From Terfezia claveryi (taxonomy: Eukaryota; Ascomycota; Pezizomycetes; Pezizales; Pezizaceae): 64,000 nt of DNA. The stretch is from the NCBI GenBank assembly GCA_015179025.1, contig WHUX01000059.1, positions 186,001-250,000 on the forward strand, in the 5' to 3' direction. Below the pieces are notes generated by a model that saw only the letters and a program-made list of their open reading frames with translations, did no database searches and was not told the origin of the DNA. A program made the translations under genes and the position numbers. Position 1 is the first letter of the stretch; each line of letters starts with the position of its first letter. Shown here in pieces: positions 24,871-35,348 of this stretch.

Positions 24871-25899
24871 ATATGTGCCTTGGGGGGAATGATGAGAGAA
24901 TTCTCTAAGTCCCAGGCGGCCCACTTGGGAAATAGGGGATCCTCATGCTGCCAGCCCTGATTTCGCTGGGGATTGTGGTGAACAGCATACTGTGGGTTGT
25001 ATTAGTGAGCGCGCAACAAAGGGTGAGCACACAAGTGAAGGCTTCTAAGAATGTACATAGGAAATACAGACATTAGACACATGGCAAGTAAATTGAAAGT
25101 ATGTCTAGATGCGGATTTAATTTTGTTGATAAGGGAAGAAAATAGTGGTTGGCGTTGGCAACGAGGGTATAAAGAAATATGATGAGAAAAGTAGAATACA
25201 GACGCATGGAATTTGGTAATGCACAAAAGAAGGATGTAAAGAGTTGGGAGTTGGCAATGCATACAACGGCTATAAGACAAAATAGTGTTGTACATAACGC
25301 CCGGGCGTTGCAACGTGCAAAAATTTTTGCTGATAATTACTCTAAAGTCCAATTGAGCAAACAAATACCGTGCGGTTCGCATGTCCTTTGTGAGGCCAGG
25401 TTTTCTGGTAGGTTTTGTCTTGTGGAAATTGTATTTCTTCAAGACTCGGAGAACCTTTGGGTGGGGATTTTAAATTGGAGGCCCAACTGAAGTAGTCTGG
25501 TTGGCAACCAGACTACAACTGAAGATAGTCTCAGTTCCACCACCGCTTGCTCTATACGTTTTGTGATCTTCACAGGCCGCCCACTTCTTGGTTTATCACA
25601 TGCTGAAGTTAATTGGGTGCCAGGCTGCCACCCCTGAGCTTTTGCATTATTCTGTAAATTTCGAATCTATCCTTGAGAGATTCCAGTTAATTGTTGCACA
25701 ATAGCTAAAGCCTCTCCTAAAGACAGCAATATCACTGTTGAGTGCAGGTCACAATATCAAATATCATGTATGTGTAGAGTATGAGAAGATAGGGTAAAAT
25801 CTCTGGAGACTGCATATATTATATGCTTATATATGCCGATATGACCCGGAATATGCCGATATATATGCTGCCAAGAAATATCCCAAATAGGAAGGTATA
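24871..25899. other. AT-rich spacer between minisatellite and pogo element
   Basis: No recognisable gene. It contains the palindromic micro-insert at 25493-25515. The open frames at 25002-25442 show no motif. Confidence 0.5.
25484..25524. repeat. palindromic micro-insert with 9-bp flanking direct repeat
   Basis: The 23-bp insert (25493-25515) begins TAGTCTGGTTG and ends AACCAGACTA, so it contains both orientations of the motif. It lies exactly between CAACTGAAG (25484-25492) and CAACTGAAG (25516-25524). Confidence 0.85.
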
Positions 25900-25941
25900 C
25901 CCTTGCTCGACTGGAAGTGTCCAATCACCGTCTAGTGTCCA
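25900..25941 (+). repeat. pogo element left TIR
   Basis: 42 bp starting CCCTTGCTCGACTGGAAGTG and ending TAGTGTCCA. It matches the right TIR except at two positions. Confidence 0.93.
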
Positions 25942-26739
25942 GCCCCTGCTGGCCTCCCCCTGCAGTATAGCACATGATATATGGAACCGTAGACCACGAG
26001 AGCTCCATCTACCTAAATACACAACTATGAAAACAACTATGCTCTACAATATGGTTATACTCAATTTGCAGAAAAATCAGCCCGGTACCTAATAAAATCG
26101 TCTTCCAATATAACTACCTCAACAGACCCCCCTACCCCCTTCTACTTACTCCAACATGATGAATATTATACTAATGAACTTATAACTATTATTTAGATAG
26201 CTCATCTATGCATCTATATTAACGTTAGATAAATGTAAAGGATAATAGTATCCAAATAACAAAATTGTAGGCTAATAGGTAAGGATACTAACCTCCACAA
26301 AATATGCAATATCAAGCGCCCGCATAGAATTTACCAAATCTTCTTCATTTTCAGCATTTTCAACCCCACCTTCAATCTCACTATTATCCTCCTCTTCTAA
26401 TGCATCTTCTACTACTATAGAAAGATCAGTACCTCCAATACCCCCTACTTTAGATTTAAGTGGTCACTTTGGTCGGGGGAGATAGGAAGGTTTTTTCCCA
26501 ATACGCTTTGAACCCGAGCCTTTAGTACTAGCACCTGCAACCTTCAAAGCAGCCTAAGCTTGATCAATCTCTGTACATACTGATTGCCATGCTGGTATTG
26601 TAACCTCTTAATACCATTGAAGATCAGCTCTCCACTGCTTATCAAGTTCCTCCTTAGCAGTTTTTTTTTCTTCAGCAATTTTTTTTTTTTCTTGTGCAGC
26701 TCATTGTCTTTCTATCTTTTTTGCCTCCGAATCTGCAAG

Positions 26740-28465
26740 CTACTTAAGCCCTTCATTAACATATGCATGAGTTAATACTCGAGCTTCTCCAACATGGTGT
26801 GTTCTCTTTCTATCTTTGCGTATTTTCCCATCCCGAAGCTTTTTTAAAGTCTCAGCATGAGAAGCAATATCTCTATATTTAGTAACCTTCTTACCATAAA
26901 AGTCAATAAGATCATGAATCATTCCTCTATCCTCATCATTAAGCTTGTCTCGAATTAAATCTTCTACCTTTCGAGAGAGTTGGCGGAGACAAACAGGGGT
27001 ATCTGAGATAGAACCTGAGATCGCAGTTGAAATAGAACTTGCCATTGAGGTAAGTGGTGGAGGTGGTTGAATTGAGCGGTCAATAGGCATAAAAGTCAAT
27101 AAGATCATGAATCATTCCTCTATCCTCATCATTAAGCTTGTCTCGAATTAAATCTTCTACCTTTCGAGAGAGTTGGCGGAGACAAACAGGGGTATCTGAG
27201 ATAGAACCTGAGATCGCAGCTGAAATAGAACTTGCCATTGAGGTAAGTGGTGGAGGTGGTTGAATTGAGCGGTCAATAGGCCAACAATGAGCTACTTTCC
27301 ATGCACTCTGAATGATCTCTGTAGTAAAGACCTGCTGACGTGTTTGCTGAAGAATATCAAGAAAATCAACCTTTGATATTCCTAATAGAGGGTTTTTGCA
27401 CAACCATATACTGAGATTGTACTCATAGAAACGTTGCAATAAAGAGAAGCAGCCAACATCAAGAGGTTGTAGGAGATAAGTAGATTTCGAAGGAAGGCAG
27501 ATCATATGAATATCATGATCAAGTGCATATTTAACCACACGGAATGCCACATGAGAGGAATGGCCATCCACAATAAGACATCGAGGAGCTCCCTCTCTTC
27601 TAGTATAAGGCTCAAAGTGTTGTCGCATATATTCAAGCCCAAGTTCATCATCCATATACTCACTTGGAGATACTGCAAATGTAGCCTCATGTTCAACTCC
27701 TCCCTCTCGATAATAAGACTCCCGATGAGTCTTCCCCTACCAAACAATAAATGGTGGAATAATTACCCCACCAGCACTAACTGTCTCCAACACACTACAA
27801 AACTCTCGGGACCCTTCTGTCAAAGCAGTACTCTTACCCCCTACTCGTACAATAGCCATAACTCGCCTACTATTTCTACCCATAGTTATTCCTTTCTCAT
27901 CACAGTTCCAGATATCAGCCTGAGCTATCTTCTTCCGGCAGACAAGATTTGCAAGCTTTCGTAGAAAATCAGCTTGCAGCTCGGTATCATCAGTCGCCGC
28001 TGCTCTTGCTCTTTCCTGATAGCGAATATAGATTTTTTTGAACCCTGGGTTACGGCTAAGAAATCTATCTACCCAGTTTATACCAACAGTATGAATAGGC
28101 TCGGGAGCGGAGGGGGCGTTGCTGGCGAAGGGGGGGTTGCAGGCAGATGAATGGTAGCCTCGTTGGGGTATCCGCCTCTCATTAACAATTGCTTGAGCAA
28201 TCTGACGTAAAAGTTCAGGACCTAGCGGAAAATTCGCATCTGCCATAATACCAGCATAATCTGCAATTGCTTTCTCATCTCCAACAGAGAATAACTGCTC
28301 ATTCCGATGAGCTGTAGACCTATCCTGGTGCGTTCCTAGTATTCTTCGATGCAATGTCTGGCGCTCTACCTCATACAGCTCTGCAATACGCTGGATAGGT
28401 ACATCTGGCTCTTGCCGAGCATGCTTGATTGCCGCCTGTAGCTGCTGTTCTGTATATTTTGGCAT
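26740..28465 (-). pseudogene. pogo transposase (HTH_psq, CENP-B/Tc5 HTH, DDE_1), disrupted
   Basis: Starts MPKYTEQQLQAAIKHARQEP, a pipsqueak-type helix-turn-helix (about residues 1-48). A CENP-B/Tc5-type DNA-binding region follows (GPELLRQIAQAIVNER and INWVDRFLSRNPGFKKIY). The DDE_1 catalytic core shows its three Asp: IWNCDEKGITMG, CLIVDGHSSHVAF and LLQPLDVGCFSLLQ. A TAG stop at 27739-27737 interrupts the core between the first and second Asp. Further on, a 193-bp tandem duplication shifts the frame, and several stops follow in the C-terminal segment (26742 downwards to about 26470). It would be about 700 aa if intact. The copy is therefore a pseudogene, although the catalytic residues themselves survive. 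Confidence 0.9.
26895..27280 (-). repeat. 193-bp tandem duplication inside the transposase gene
   Basis: Copies at 26895-27087 and 27088-27280 differ at only one noticed base (CGCAGTTGAA against CGCAGCTGAA). Since 193 is not a multiple of three, the duplication shifts the transposase frame. Confidence 0.92.
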
Positions 28466-28609
28466 GTTCGTAACGTGGTGTATTTGGTAATGTTGTCTGG
28501 GACCTAGTGATTCTACTGATATAGGTTGAGGCCATTATGGTTGTCAGCGGGGGGGGTATTGGGGCCGCTGAATGGTTGCGGAGGTGGTGAGGCTGCATGT
28601 CTTAGACAG

Positions 28610-28651
28610 TGGACACTACACGGTGGTTGGACACTTCCAGTCGAGCAAGGG
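28610..28651 (-). repeat. pogo element right TIR
   Basis: Reverse complement of the left TIR with two mismatches, ending CGAGCAAGGG at 28651. Confidence 0.93.
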
Positions 28652-29907
28652 TAGTACAAAGACTTTTGTTGTGAGCCTCTGTAAAATCCTATCGGTCAGA
28701 TCTGAAGGAATGATTATGGGACTATAGAGAAAGCTGTAGATGCACATGGTGTGAAGGAGTTCAACGTTGGGAAGTAGAATATGTGGCACAACGGACTGAG
28801 GAAGCTTAGGCTCTCAGGTTAGTTTATTTCTCACTGGAAAATTATGAGATATGCTAATATACAGCAACTCTTGCTATGACCTCGCAATAGCTTGTCATAC
28901 CGAATGGACTAGAGCTTCATGCTTTCTTACCAGCAAATGGTCTCTCGCCATACCGTACGGCAATACAATAGTGCTAGAGGAGTGCAGGGGTCTTCTTATC
29001 CCTCCCTCGCCACCGGACGAGGCATGTCTGGTTGCTGGATAATCTACTCTGTTAGCGACTCGAAATACCCGGCAAAATGGGAGTTTTCAGAACCCACGTG
29101 GCTGGTCAGTTGTCTGAGGGCTAGCACCATCTTCTATAGCGGAACCTTGCTATAGCGGACGGATAGCTCTGGATTTCTGCCGTTTTGGGAGTATTAGGTA
29201 CTTACAATTGTGCTGACCTGCCTGTATTTAGCACGCTTAATCCTAATATACTCTAGTCGCTCGCAAAACCCATATTCTATAGTCATGTAGCGCACTTTAA
29301 GCCCTGTGATGAAAACGATGCGAAAGAGAAGTTTTGGACTCATGGATATCTCTCGTCCTATCTCCCTTAGTATGTAATCATCAACACGCGAACAACATAA
29401 CATGACGACCTCAGATAACATGCTTATGTTGGCGATACTGACAGCACACGTACATTGATGCGCTTACAACGGACTTATCCGATGATGGTGATGAGGATAC
29501 ACCTCATTATCGAGCTCCTATCACCTATAAGAAGAAGAACTGGTCATTACCATCACTTTTGTCAGTTTATATATATATACAGTAATAAATATGGTAGATA
29601 TGCAGGGTATGAAGACTTTTTGGATACCAAGATATTTGTTATTTAGGATAGGGCCATAAATATGATGTCTGGAAACCGTTGTCGTCTAGATACTATTTTA
29701 TGGTTTAAAGGTACTGTCTATCAAGGCAGATACCAATTGAAAAAGGCTTCAAACTGCACACTGATTTTCTTACCACGGTATTGCATGCACATTTTATCAT
29801 TAAAAACATACGTTCCTCTGTTCTTGTATCCAGACTCACAACCACACTACAAATAAACGTTGTCCAAGACATCATGACGGTCTAAGTCATATTTTTGATT
29901 TACGTCA

Positions 29908-29932
29908 CATGTTGACAACCAGACATGTTGAC
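29908..29932. repeat. minimal micro-insert with flanking direct repeat
   Basis: AACCAGA (29917-29923) lies between CATGTTGAC (29908-29916) and CATGTTGAC (29924-29932). The core of the family motif is retained. Confidence 0.6.
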
Positions 29933-30029
29933 ATGCATCAGGAGTTGACTCAAAGGCCCTTGCAATAATGACTTTTGATAAAGTGCAAGTGTCTTGGCAA
30001 CTAGTTACATAAAGGTGTACTAATACTTC

Positions 30030-30064
30030 TCATCTACGTAGTCTGGTTGGCACAATCATCTACG
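30030..30064 (+). repeat. micro-insert site with 9-bp flanking direct repeat
   Basis: TAGTCTGGTTGGCACAA (30039-30055) lies between TCATCTACG (30030-30038) and TCATCTACG (30056-30064). Confidence 0.8.
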
Positions 30065-30088
30065 GGAACAGTATCATAAAGTAGTATA

Positions 30089-30380
30089 TGTAAGATTACG
30101 AGGTTATGCAGCGAAGGAATCATGAAGATAATTGATCGTGTATATTCAGAAGAGGAGAGATATCTAGATATTGCTATAAACTTATTGCTATGGTCCCAGT
30201 GCTCTACTACAAAAGAGATGTTTTTCCGCGTACTTTCCGGCTCTTTTATCCTTCACGGTATTTGCCCAATTTGCCATATTCGGATCCTGACTTCATACCC
30301 TGTTCCACCCAATTGGCCATTCTGGGATATCCTGCATTTCCCGTGATATCGGCTTATGCCACATGAGAGTATTTCCCACA
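30089..30380 (-). repeat. copia 3' LTR (292 bp)
   Basis: It starts TGTAAGATTACGAGG and ends TTTCCCACA on the plus strand. It differs from the other LTR by six transitions and one single-base indel. At every substitution this copy has T or A where the other has C or G. Confidence 0.95.
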
Positions 30381-30389
30381 CTCCCTCTT
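30381..30389 (-). other. copia polypurine tract
   Basis: AAGAGGGAG on the minus strand directly abuts the 3' LTR (which begins TGTGGG). This is the expected primer for plus-strand DNA synthesis. Confidence 0.85.
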
Positions 30390-30593
30390 ACTCGAACGTC
30401 CATGTCCCAAATCCCATTTCTCCTAACTGTTCTTCGGTCATATCAAGGATCGGAATTTCAGCTTCTCTTAAGCTTCTGAGGTACTCATCCATAACTCCTT
30501 CCATCCAGTCAAGGTCATCATTGGGAGGAGTTTGGTAAGTAGGTCGGCTGGATTCTCTACTTCAGGGATCGTGACTATTTTGAGCTTGTTCAC

Positions 30594-33500
30594 TCATTGT
30601 TGTTGTCGGAGGTAGTGGAATTGGTGTTCGATCTGGCGACTCCTTCTGGCAAATTTCGAGGCCTTGCTCAGGTTGTAGGCTCCCTCGCTGTCCGTATAGA
30701 GGGTCGGCATGATTTTGATTCCTAGTTCCTGAAGGAACTGTTGCATCCAGCTGGCATCCTTCGCTCCCTCGCAGTCCGCTATATATTCTGCTTCCGTTAC
30801 TGAGAGGGAGACTACGTCCTGCCTCCTGCTGTACCATCCAATCAGTTGTTTACCAATTGTTATGAGGGCTCCTGTCTGGGATCGAGATCCTTCTTCCCCG
30901 TAAGCCGCATCTGCGTATATTCTTACTTCCAGATCGTTGGCTTTCTTTAAGGTAAGCCCATCGGCTTTGGTGGAGGACAAATATCTCAAGACTCCCAGTG
31001 CCATCTTCCAGTTTTCCATGCTTGCATCCTTCGTCCTTTTTCCCAATAGGTTGACATGGATTGAGATTTCTGGTTGCATCATTCGTGCTAGAAATAATAG
31101 TCCCCCTACGATTGCTTGATACCTTGGAGGTGTTTCGTCGGTGTTTTCGCTTGCCGCATACAAGAGTGGATTTAAGGAAAGCGAGTGTGTTCTGCCACTT
31201 TGCTCGTCCTTCCCTAGGTACTGTTGTTTCATCGATTCTATCAGGCGAGTTTGTGTTAGTATTACTTGTTCTTCTGACCAATGCAGTTCCATCCCAAGCA
31301 TGTTCAATGGTTTTCCCCTTTTATCCAGCTCAACTCTTCCTTCTATGCCTCTTTCTATTTTATCAAGGTCTTCTTCTGTAGGGGCGATTCTGAGGAGGTC
31401 GTCAACATGGGTGCCGATAATAATCTGGTAGTTGTTAAGGTTTCTGGTGTAGGTTCCTTCGTCCCCAATACATTGGTGCATTTCTAATGTACTAAGGATT
31501 TCGCAGAGAGTTTTGAACCATTCGTGGCCTGCTTGCTTTAGGCCATAGAGAGCTTTATCGAGCTTCCAGTACTCAACTTCTCCTTTTTTATTTATATCGG
31601 TGATATAGACATCATGTTCAAGGAGGGCTTGTAAGTATGCGGCCACAATATCCCATTGGCGGATTGCCCAATCTCGGTGGAGGGCAATGACTAAGAGGAT
31701 TTTGAGCGTTTCAGGGCGCATCATCTGTGCATAGGTTTCATCATAGTTGATACCTGCTTCTTGAGTGAATCCTCTTCCAACCTTGCGAGCTTTATATTTC
31801 TCGATACTTCCATCTGCTTTTCTTTTGACTAGGTATACCCATTTGGTGTCAACAATCCGTGTTCCTTTGGGGATTTCGGATTTATTGATCTTGGTATATA
31901 CCCCATATCGATTTAATTGCTCTCGTTCTTTTGCTCGAGCTTTAGCCCATTCTGGAGCTTGTGGAGAGCTGCGGGCTTGCTCATCGGTTGGGTGATCTGG
32001 GTCAGCTCCTACTGCGAATATCTTCCTTCGAACTGGCTGTCGCTCTGATTTCTTGGTTCCAACCATACTTTCCCAATCTCGAGTAGTCTTTCTAGGCTTC
32101 TTTATTAGAGGTGGTGCCACGGGCTGGGGAATATCGGTTTCCCTAGGCCCTTCGCTAGGGGCTTCATCCGGAGATTCTGAGCTGCTAGTCTCCGAATCTC
32201 TTATAGGGACTGGTCAGAGGGCGAGCTTAATCTGGCCAGTGTCTGTTCGCACCTGGTAGCTTTCAAAGCTTTCTGTATAACCAATTATATTGGCTTCATA
32301 GCTTCTTGGAGAGAGCTTATTGGAGATATCATAGTTAAAGCAGAGGACTCTTTGTCCAAATGGTCTTAGCTTTGTCCGCTCGGTTTCCGGGTCCTTTTTG
32401 AGCATGATTTCGATGGGGGTTTTTCCTTGAAGGGTTTTATGGGGAATCCGATTCTTCGTATAGGCTGCCCAGCTCGAAGCTTTGTCCCACAGGCCTTTAG
32501 GTAAAGCTGACCCTATTAGAGCGGTCCTACTCATAGTAAGAATCGTTCGGTTTGCTCGTTCGATTATAGCATTTGTTTCACTATGCTTTGGGATAGTTTC
32601 TTTAGAGGTTATGCCTCGTTGCTTTAGCTCTTCTTGAAGCTCATTGTTGCGGAATTCTCCTCCCCAGTCTGCTTGGATTTGGCTGACTCGTAGGTTTGTG
32701 GCTGCTTCCAGTTTATTGATTATTTCGATTAATGCTTTTCCAGTCTCGCTCTTCTTCCGAAGGGGCTGTACAGCTATATACCGGCTGAAATCGTCTACAA
32801 TCACTAGCAGATATCGATATTGTTTGCTAGGAGTGGGAGGTTCGATTGGCCCGACAAGGTCTGCATGGACCCGTTCTAGAAGTCGGTTTGTTCTGATCTG
32901 TAGATCTTTGGGCTGCTTGAGTGTAGCTGGTTTGGTGGCCTTCCCTTGTTCACACGCCTTGCATCGGATCTTCTCTTTCTGATCCTTCGGGTATTCGGGG
33001 AGGGTTTTAAGAGTGTTATAGGAAATGTGTCTATACCTTTCGTGCAGGCTGATTGCAGCTTCTTTTTCCTTGATCTTTTTTATCCCTGCTCCCTTCCAGT
33101 TTTCGACTGTATTCTCAGGCTTAATCCATATCCCATCAATATCTCGATCCATTTTGTAGAGTATTTTCCTTTCTGTTTTTAGCTCTACCTTGCCCTTTTT
33201 TTCTTGCATGACGAAGTCCTCTGGCATCCGAAGGCCGCTAATAATGTTGCTGTATGTGGAGTCATATAAGCATTGCTCGTGGCGGATGTTGCGGCCATTA
33301 TGTCTGAAGACTAGAGTTCCTATAGTGTGGCAAATGGATTCGGTCTGATCGTGAGCGGATACCTTGATGCTGAGGTTGTGTTGGACATCGGTAAGTCGGT
33401 CGTATTCGTTGGTCGTATGGTGGGTGGCTACTGTGTCATATTCATAACATCCTTCACATCCTACCCTTGTTTTCCCAATCCGAACAACCTTGATAGTGAC

Positions 33501-33660
33501 TCCTTCTTCATCAGATTCTTCATTGTCGGAATCTTCCTTCTTAGCCTTCTTGACTTTTCTCTTTTTGCGCTTTTTGGTAAAGCACTCAGATTCTGTGTGG
33601 TTGAGTCCTTTCCATCCTTTGCTGATGCAGTAGTCGTATCTTTTGCCATTATCTCCTTGA
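30594..33660 (-). pseudogene. copia pol: protease, integrase, RT, RNase H, one in-frame stop
   Basis: The domains run in the standard order. The protease-like active site is YDTVATHHTT. The GAG-pre-integrase zinc site has HERYRHISYNTL and CKACEQGKATK. The integrase D-D-E core is VHADLVGPIEPP, SQIQADWGGEFR and SETNAIIERANR. Reverse transcriptase has KARKVGRGFTQEAGINYDET, WDIVAAYLQALL and GTHVDDLL, and RNase H has YADAAYGEEGSRSQTGAL, VTEAEYIA and LYTDSEGA. A TGA at 32216-32214 separates integrase from RT; both sides are in one frame. The HVDD form of the RT box occurs in some fungal copia elements and is not by itself a defect. Confidence 0.93.
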
Positions 33661-35005
33661 TCCCGTCCCTGCCAGCTCCTGTTTTGAGCACTACTGGGTT
33701 TTGTACCGAATCTCCAGCATTATCTCCTCTCCTTTTCCCCTTTTGCCTACCTGGGACGTATGTCTTGAGATGAGTAGTGATATCGCCATAAGTAAGTCCA
33801 CTCTTCATCTGGATATTTTCAATAAGAGTATTGTAGTAGGGTGGAAGAGTGGCTAGCAGAAACGTCCCTTTGGCTTGGTCGTTTTTGCTTAAGCCTGTCA
33901 ATATTGTTCCGAATTCTTTAAGGTCGTCTGGGATCATTCCTCCCAACATAGATCTCATGAATCCCCACTTTTTGTCGAACTCGCTAATATGTTCTTCGAT
34001 TGAACTATTTCTATCGTCATAGCTGAGTTTGATGACTCCAATAAGTAGAGCTCCGAGTGTGGTGACAGTCTTGCCTTTGAATTTGGCCTTCAGCTCTTTA
34101 TAGGCTTCATTAGCTGTTCTGGCTAGTCCGATGATATCTACAACCTCTTTCTCGCAATTTCTTTTCATTGTAAGGATTGCGAAGTTGTTGTCTTTCTTCC
34201 AGGCTTTAGCATCTGCATTTCTGGCTTTTCCGGTGGCTGTGGGATCTGGATCTTGGACATCTCCAGTGACGATTTCCCATATTGTTTCATCTTTGTGTTC
34301 ATAGCTGCTAAGCGTTTGCTCAATGGATAGTATCCACTGAGCATAGTCCTGTTGTCCGCTAAGCTTGGGCTCGATCTTTGGGATTGATCGTTCTTTGGAC
34401 ATAGTTACTGGAGGTGGTGTTGGTGAATCTGGTGGTGGGGGAGGTGGAGTTCTTGCTCTTCGCCCTCTTCTTCGTTGGACCTGAATGTTGACTGGGAGAT
34501 TTGGATATTCGACTTCGTGCTCTGATTCGGTTTCTGGGGCTAGTCCTGCTGTGCCGCTCATTTAGATGAGCGCTGGGTATATCTGGTCGAAGCTTATTAG
34601 TTGGTCCTCGTACTGGATTCCTTTGTCCAGTAGAGATGTTTCTGCTTCTTGGGTATCAAGGTCGGTTAAGAGATTTCCGAGCTCTTGATGGTTTTCTTCT
34701 ATTTGTTGTTCTTTTATCGCTAGTACCTCGTTGTATAGCCCACTCTTGCGTAATTCCTGTTCTAGGTATTCGGTGTCTGACAGCGATTCTCTTGGGGTTG
34801 TGGTGATTCCTGAAGATTTATTTCCGGAGAGATTTTTGAAGAGTTGCTTGTTCTGACGGTTTATTTTCTTTGACCAGGATCGGTGTGTAGGCATATGCTG
34901 AGTTTCGCAGGGTTTCTTTATGTTGCAACGATAGGGCAGCCACGGCTTTTGGGCTTCTGCTTTCTGAACGGCAGTGTTACTGGGTTGGTACCACAGATAT
35001 CTCAA
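33461..35005 (-). pseudogene. copia gag with upstream in-frame extension
   Basis: The main frame (34561-33461) encodes a UBN2/gag-like capsid protein: PKLSGQQDYAQWILSIEQTL, then TANEAYKELKAKFKGKTV and LPPYYNTLIENIQMKSGLTY. An extension in the same frame (35005-34562) is separated from it only by a TAA at 34564-34562. It is Gln/Glu-rich and its status as natural ORF or damaged gag N terminus is unclear. The zinc-knuckle-like piece (DYCISKGWKGLNHTESEC) is in the frame of pol, not of gag. This implies a single-base indel near 33660-33700, or a programmed shift upstream of the knuckle. Confidence 0.82.
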
Positions 35006-35043
35006 CTGTCTTTTGTTCTTATTGCTTCTTTGCCTTGAGCGCC

Positions 35044-35055
35044 GGGCTCATAACC
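35044..35055 (-). other. copia primer-binding site, tRNA-iMet anticodon-arm type
   Basis: GGTTATGAGCCC on the minus strand directly follows the 5' LTR. It is complementary to GGGCUCAUAACC, the anticodon loop and stem of initiator tRNA-Met, not to a tRNA 3' end. Drosophila copia and yeast Ty5 use such half-tRNA primers. Confidence 0.75.
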
Positions 35056-35348
35056 TGTAAGATTACGAGGTTATGCAGCGAAGGAATCGTGAAGATAATT
35101 GATCGTGTATATTCAGAAGAGGAGAGATATCTAGATATCGCTATAGACTTATTGCTATGGTCCCAGTGCTCTACTACAAAAGAGATGTTTTTCCCGCGTA
35201 CTTTCCGGCTCTTTTATCCTTCGCGGTATTTGCCCAATTTGCCATATTCGGATCCTGACTTCATACCCTGTTCCGCCCAATTGGCCATTCTGGGATATCC
35301 TGCATTTCCCGTGATATCGGCTTATGCCACGTGAGAGTATTTCCCACA
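35056..35348 (-). repeat. copia 5' LTR (293 bp)
   Basis: Near-identical partner of the 30089-30380 repeat. The promoter would lie here and read leftwards. Confidence 0.95.

Larger units (their letters stand above)
25900..28651 (-). mobile_element. Fot1/pogo-type DNA transposon, 2752 bp, defective
   Basis: The element is bounded by 42-bp terminal inverted repeats with two mismatches. The ends begin CCCTTGCTCGACTGGAAGTG, and a TA duplication lies outside both ends (25898-25899 and 28652-28653). It carries one transposase gene on the minus strand. TA duplication plus the transposase type place it in the pogo group of Tc1/mariner. It is not expected to be autonomous because the gene has in-frame stops and an internal 193-bp duplication. 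Confidence 0.93.
28652..30088. other. spacer between pogo and copia elements
   Basis: AT-rich, with no recognisable gene. The short frames at 28851-29155 are unassigned. It contains two micro-insert sites near 29.9 and 30.0 kb. Confidence 0.5.
30089..35348 (-). mobile_element. Ty1/copia LTR retrotransposon, 5260 bp, structurally complete but mutated
   Basis: The element reads on the minus strand: 5' LTR, primer site, gag, protease, integrase, reverse transcriptase, RNase H, polypurine tract, 3' LTR. The order integrase before reverse transcriptase defines Ty1/copia. A 5-bp target duplication flanks it: GTATA (30084-30088) and GCATA (35349-35353), differing by one transition. Both ends are TG...CA. 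At least two in-frame stops and one frame change break the coding region, so it is probably inactive. Confidence 0.95.

Noticed and set aside
26470..27739. Stop codons in the pogo transposase as proof of RIP
   Set aside because: Every stop codon is one C-to-T change from CAA, CAG or CGA, so stops alone carry no information. Only the polarised LTR differences were used.
31380..31450. HVDD in place of YVDD in the copia reverse transcriptase as an inactivating change
   Set aside because: I recall the HVDD form in other fungal copia elements, so it is not evidence of damage by itself.
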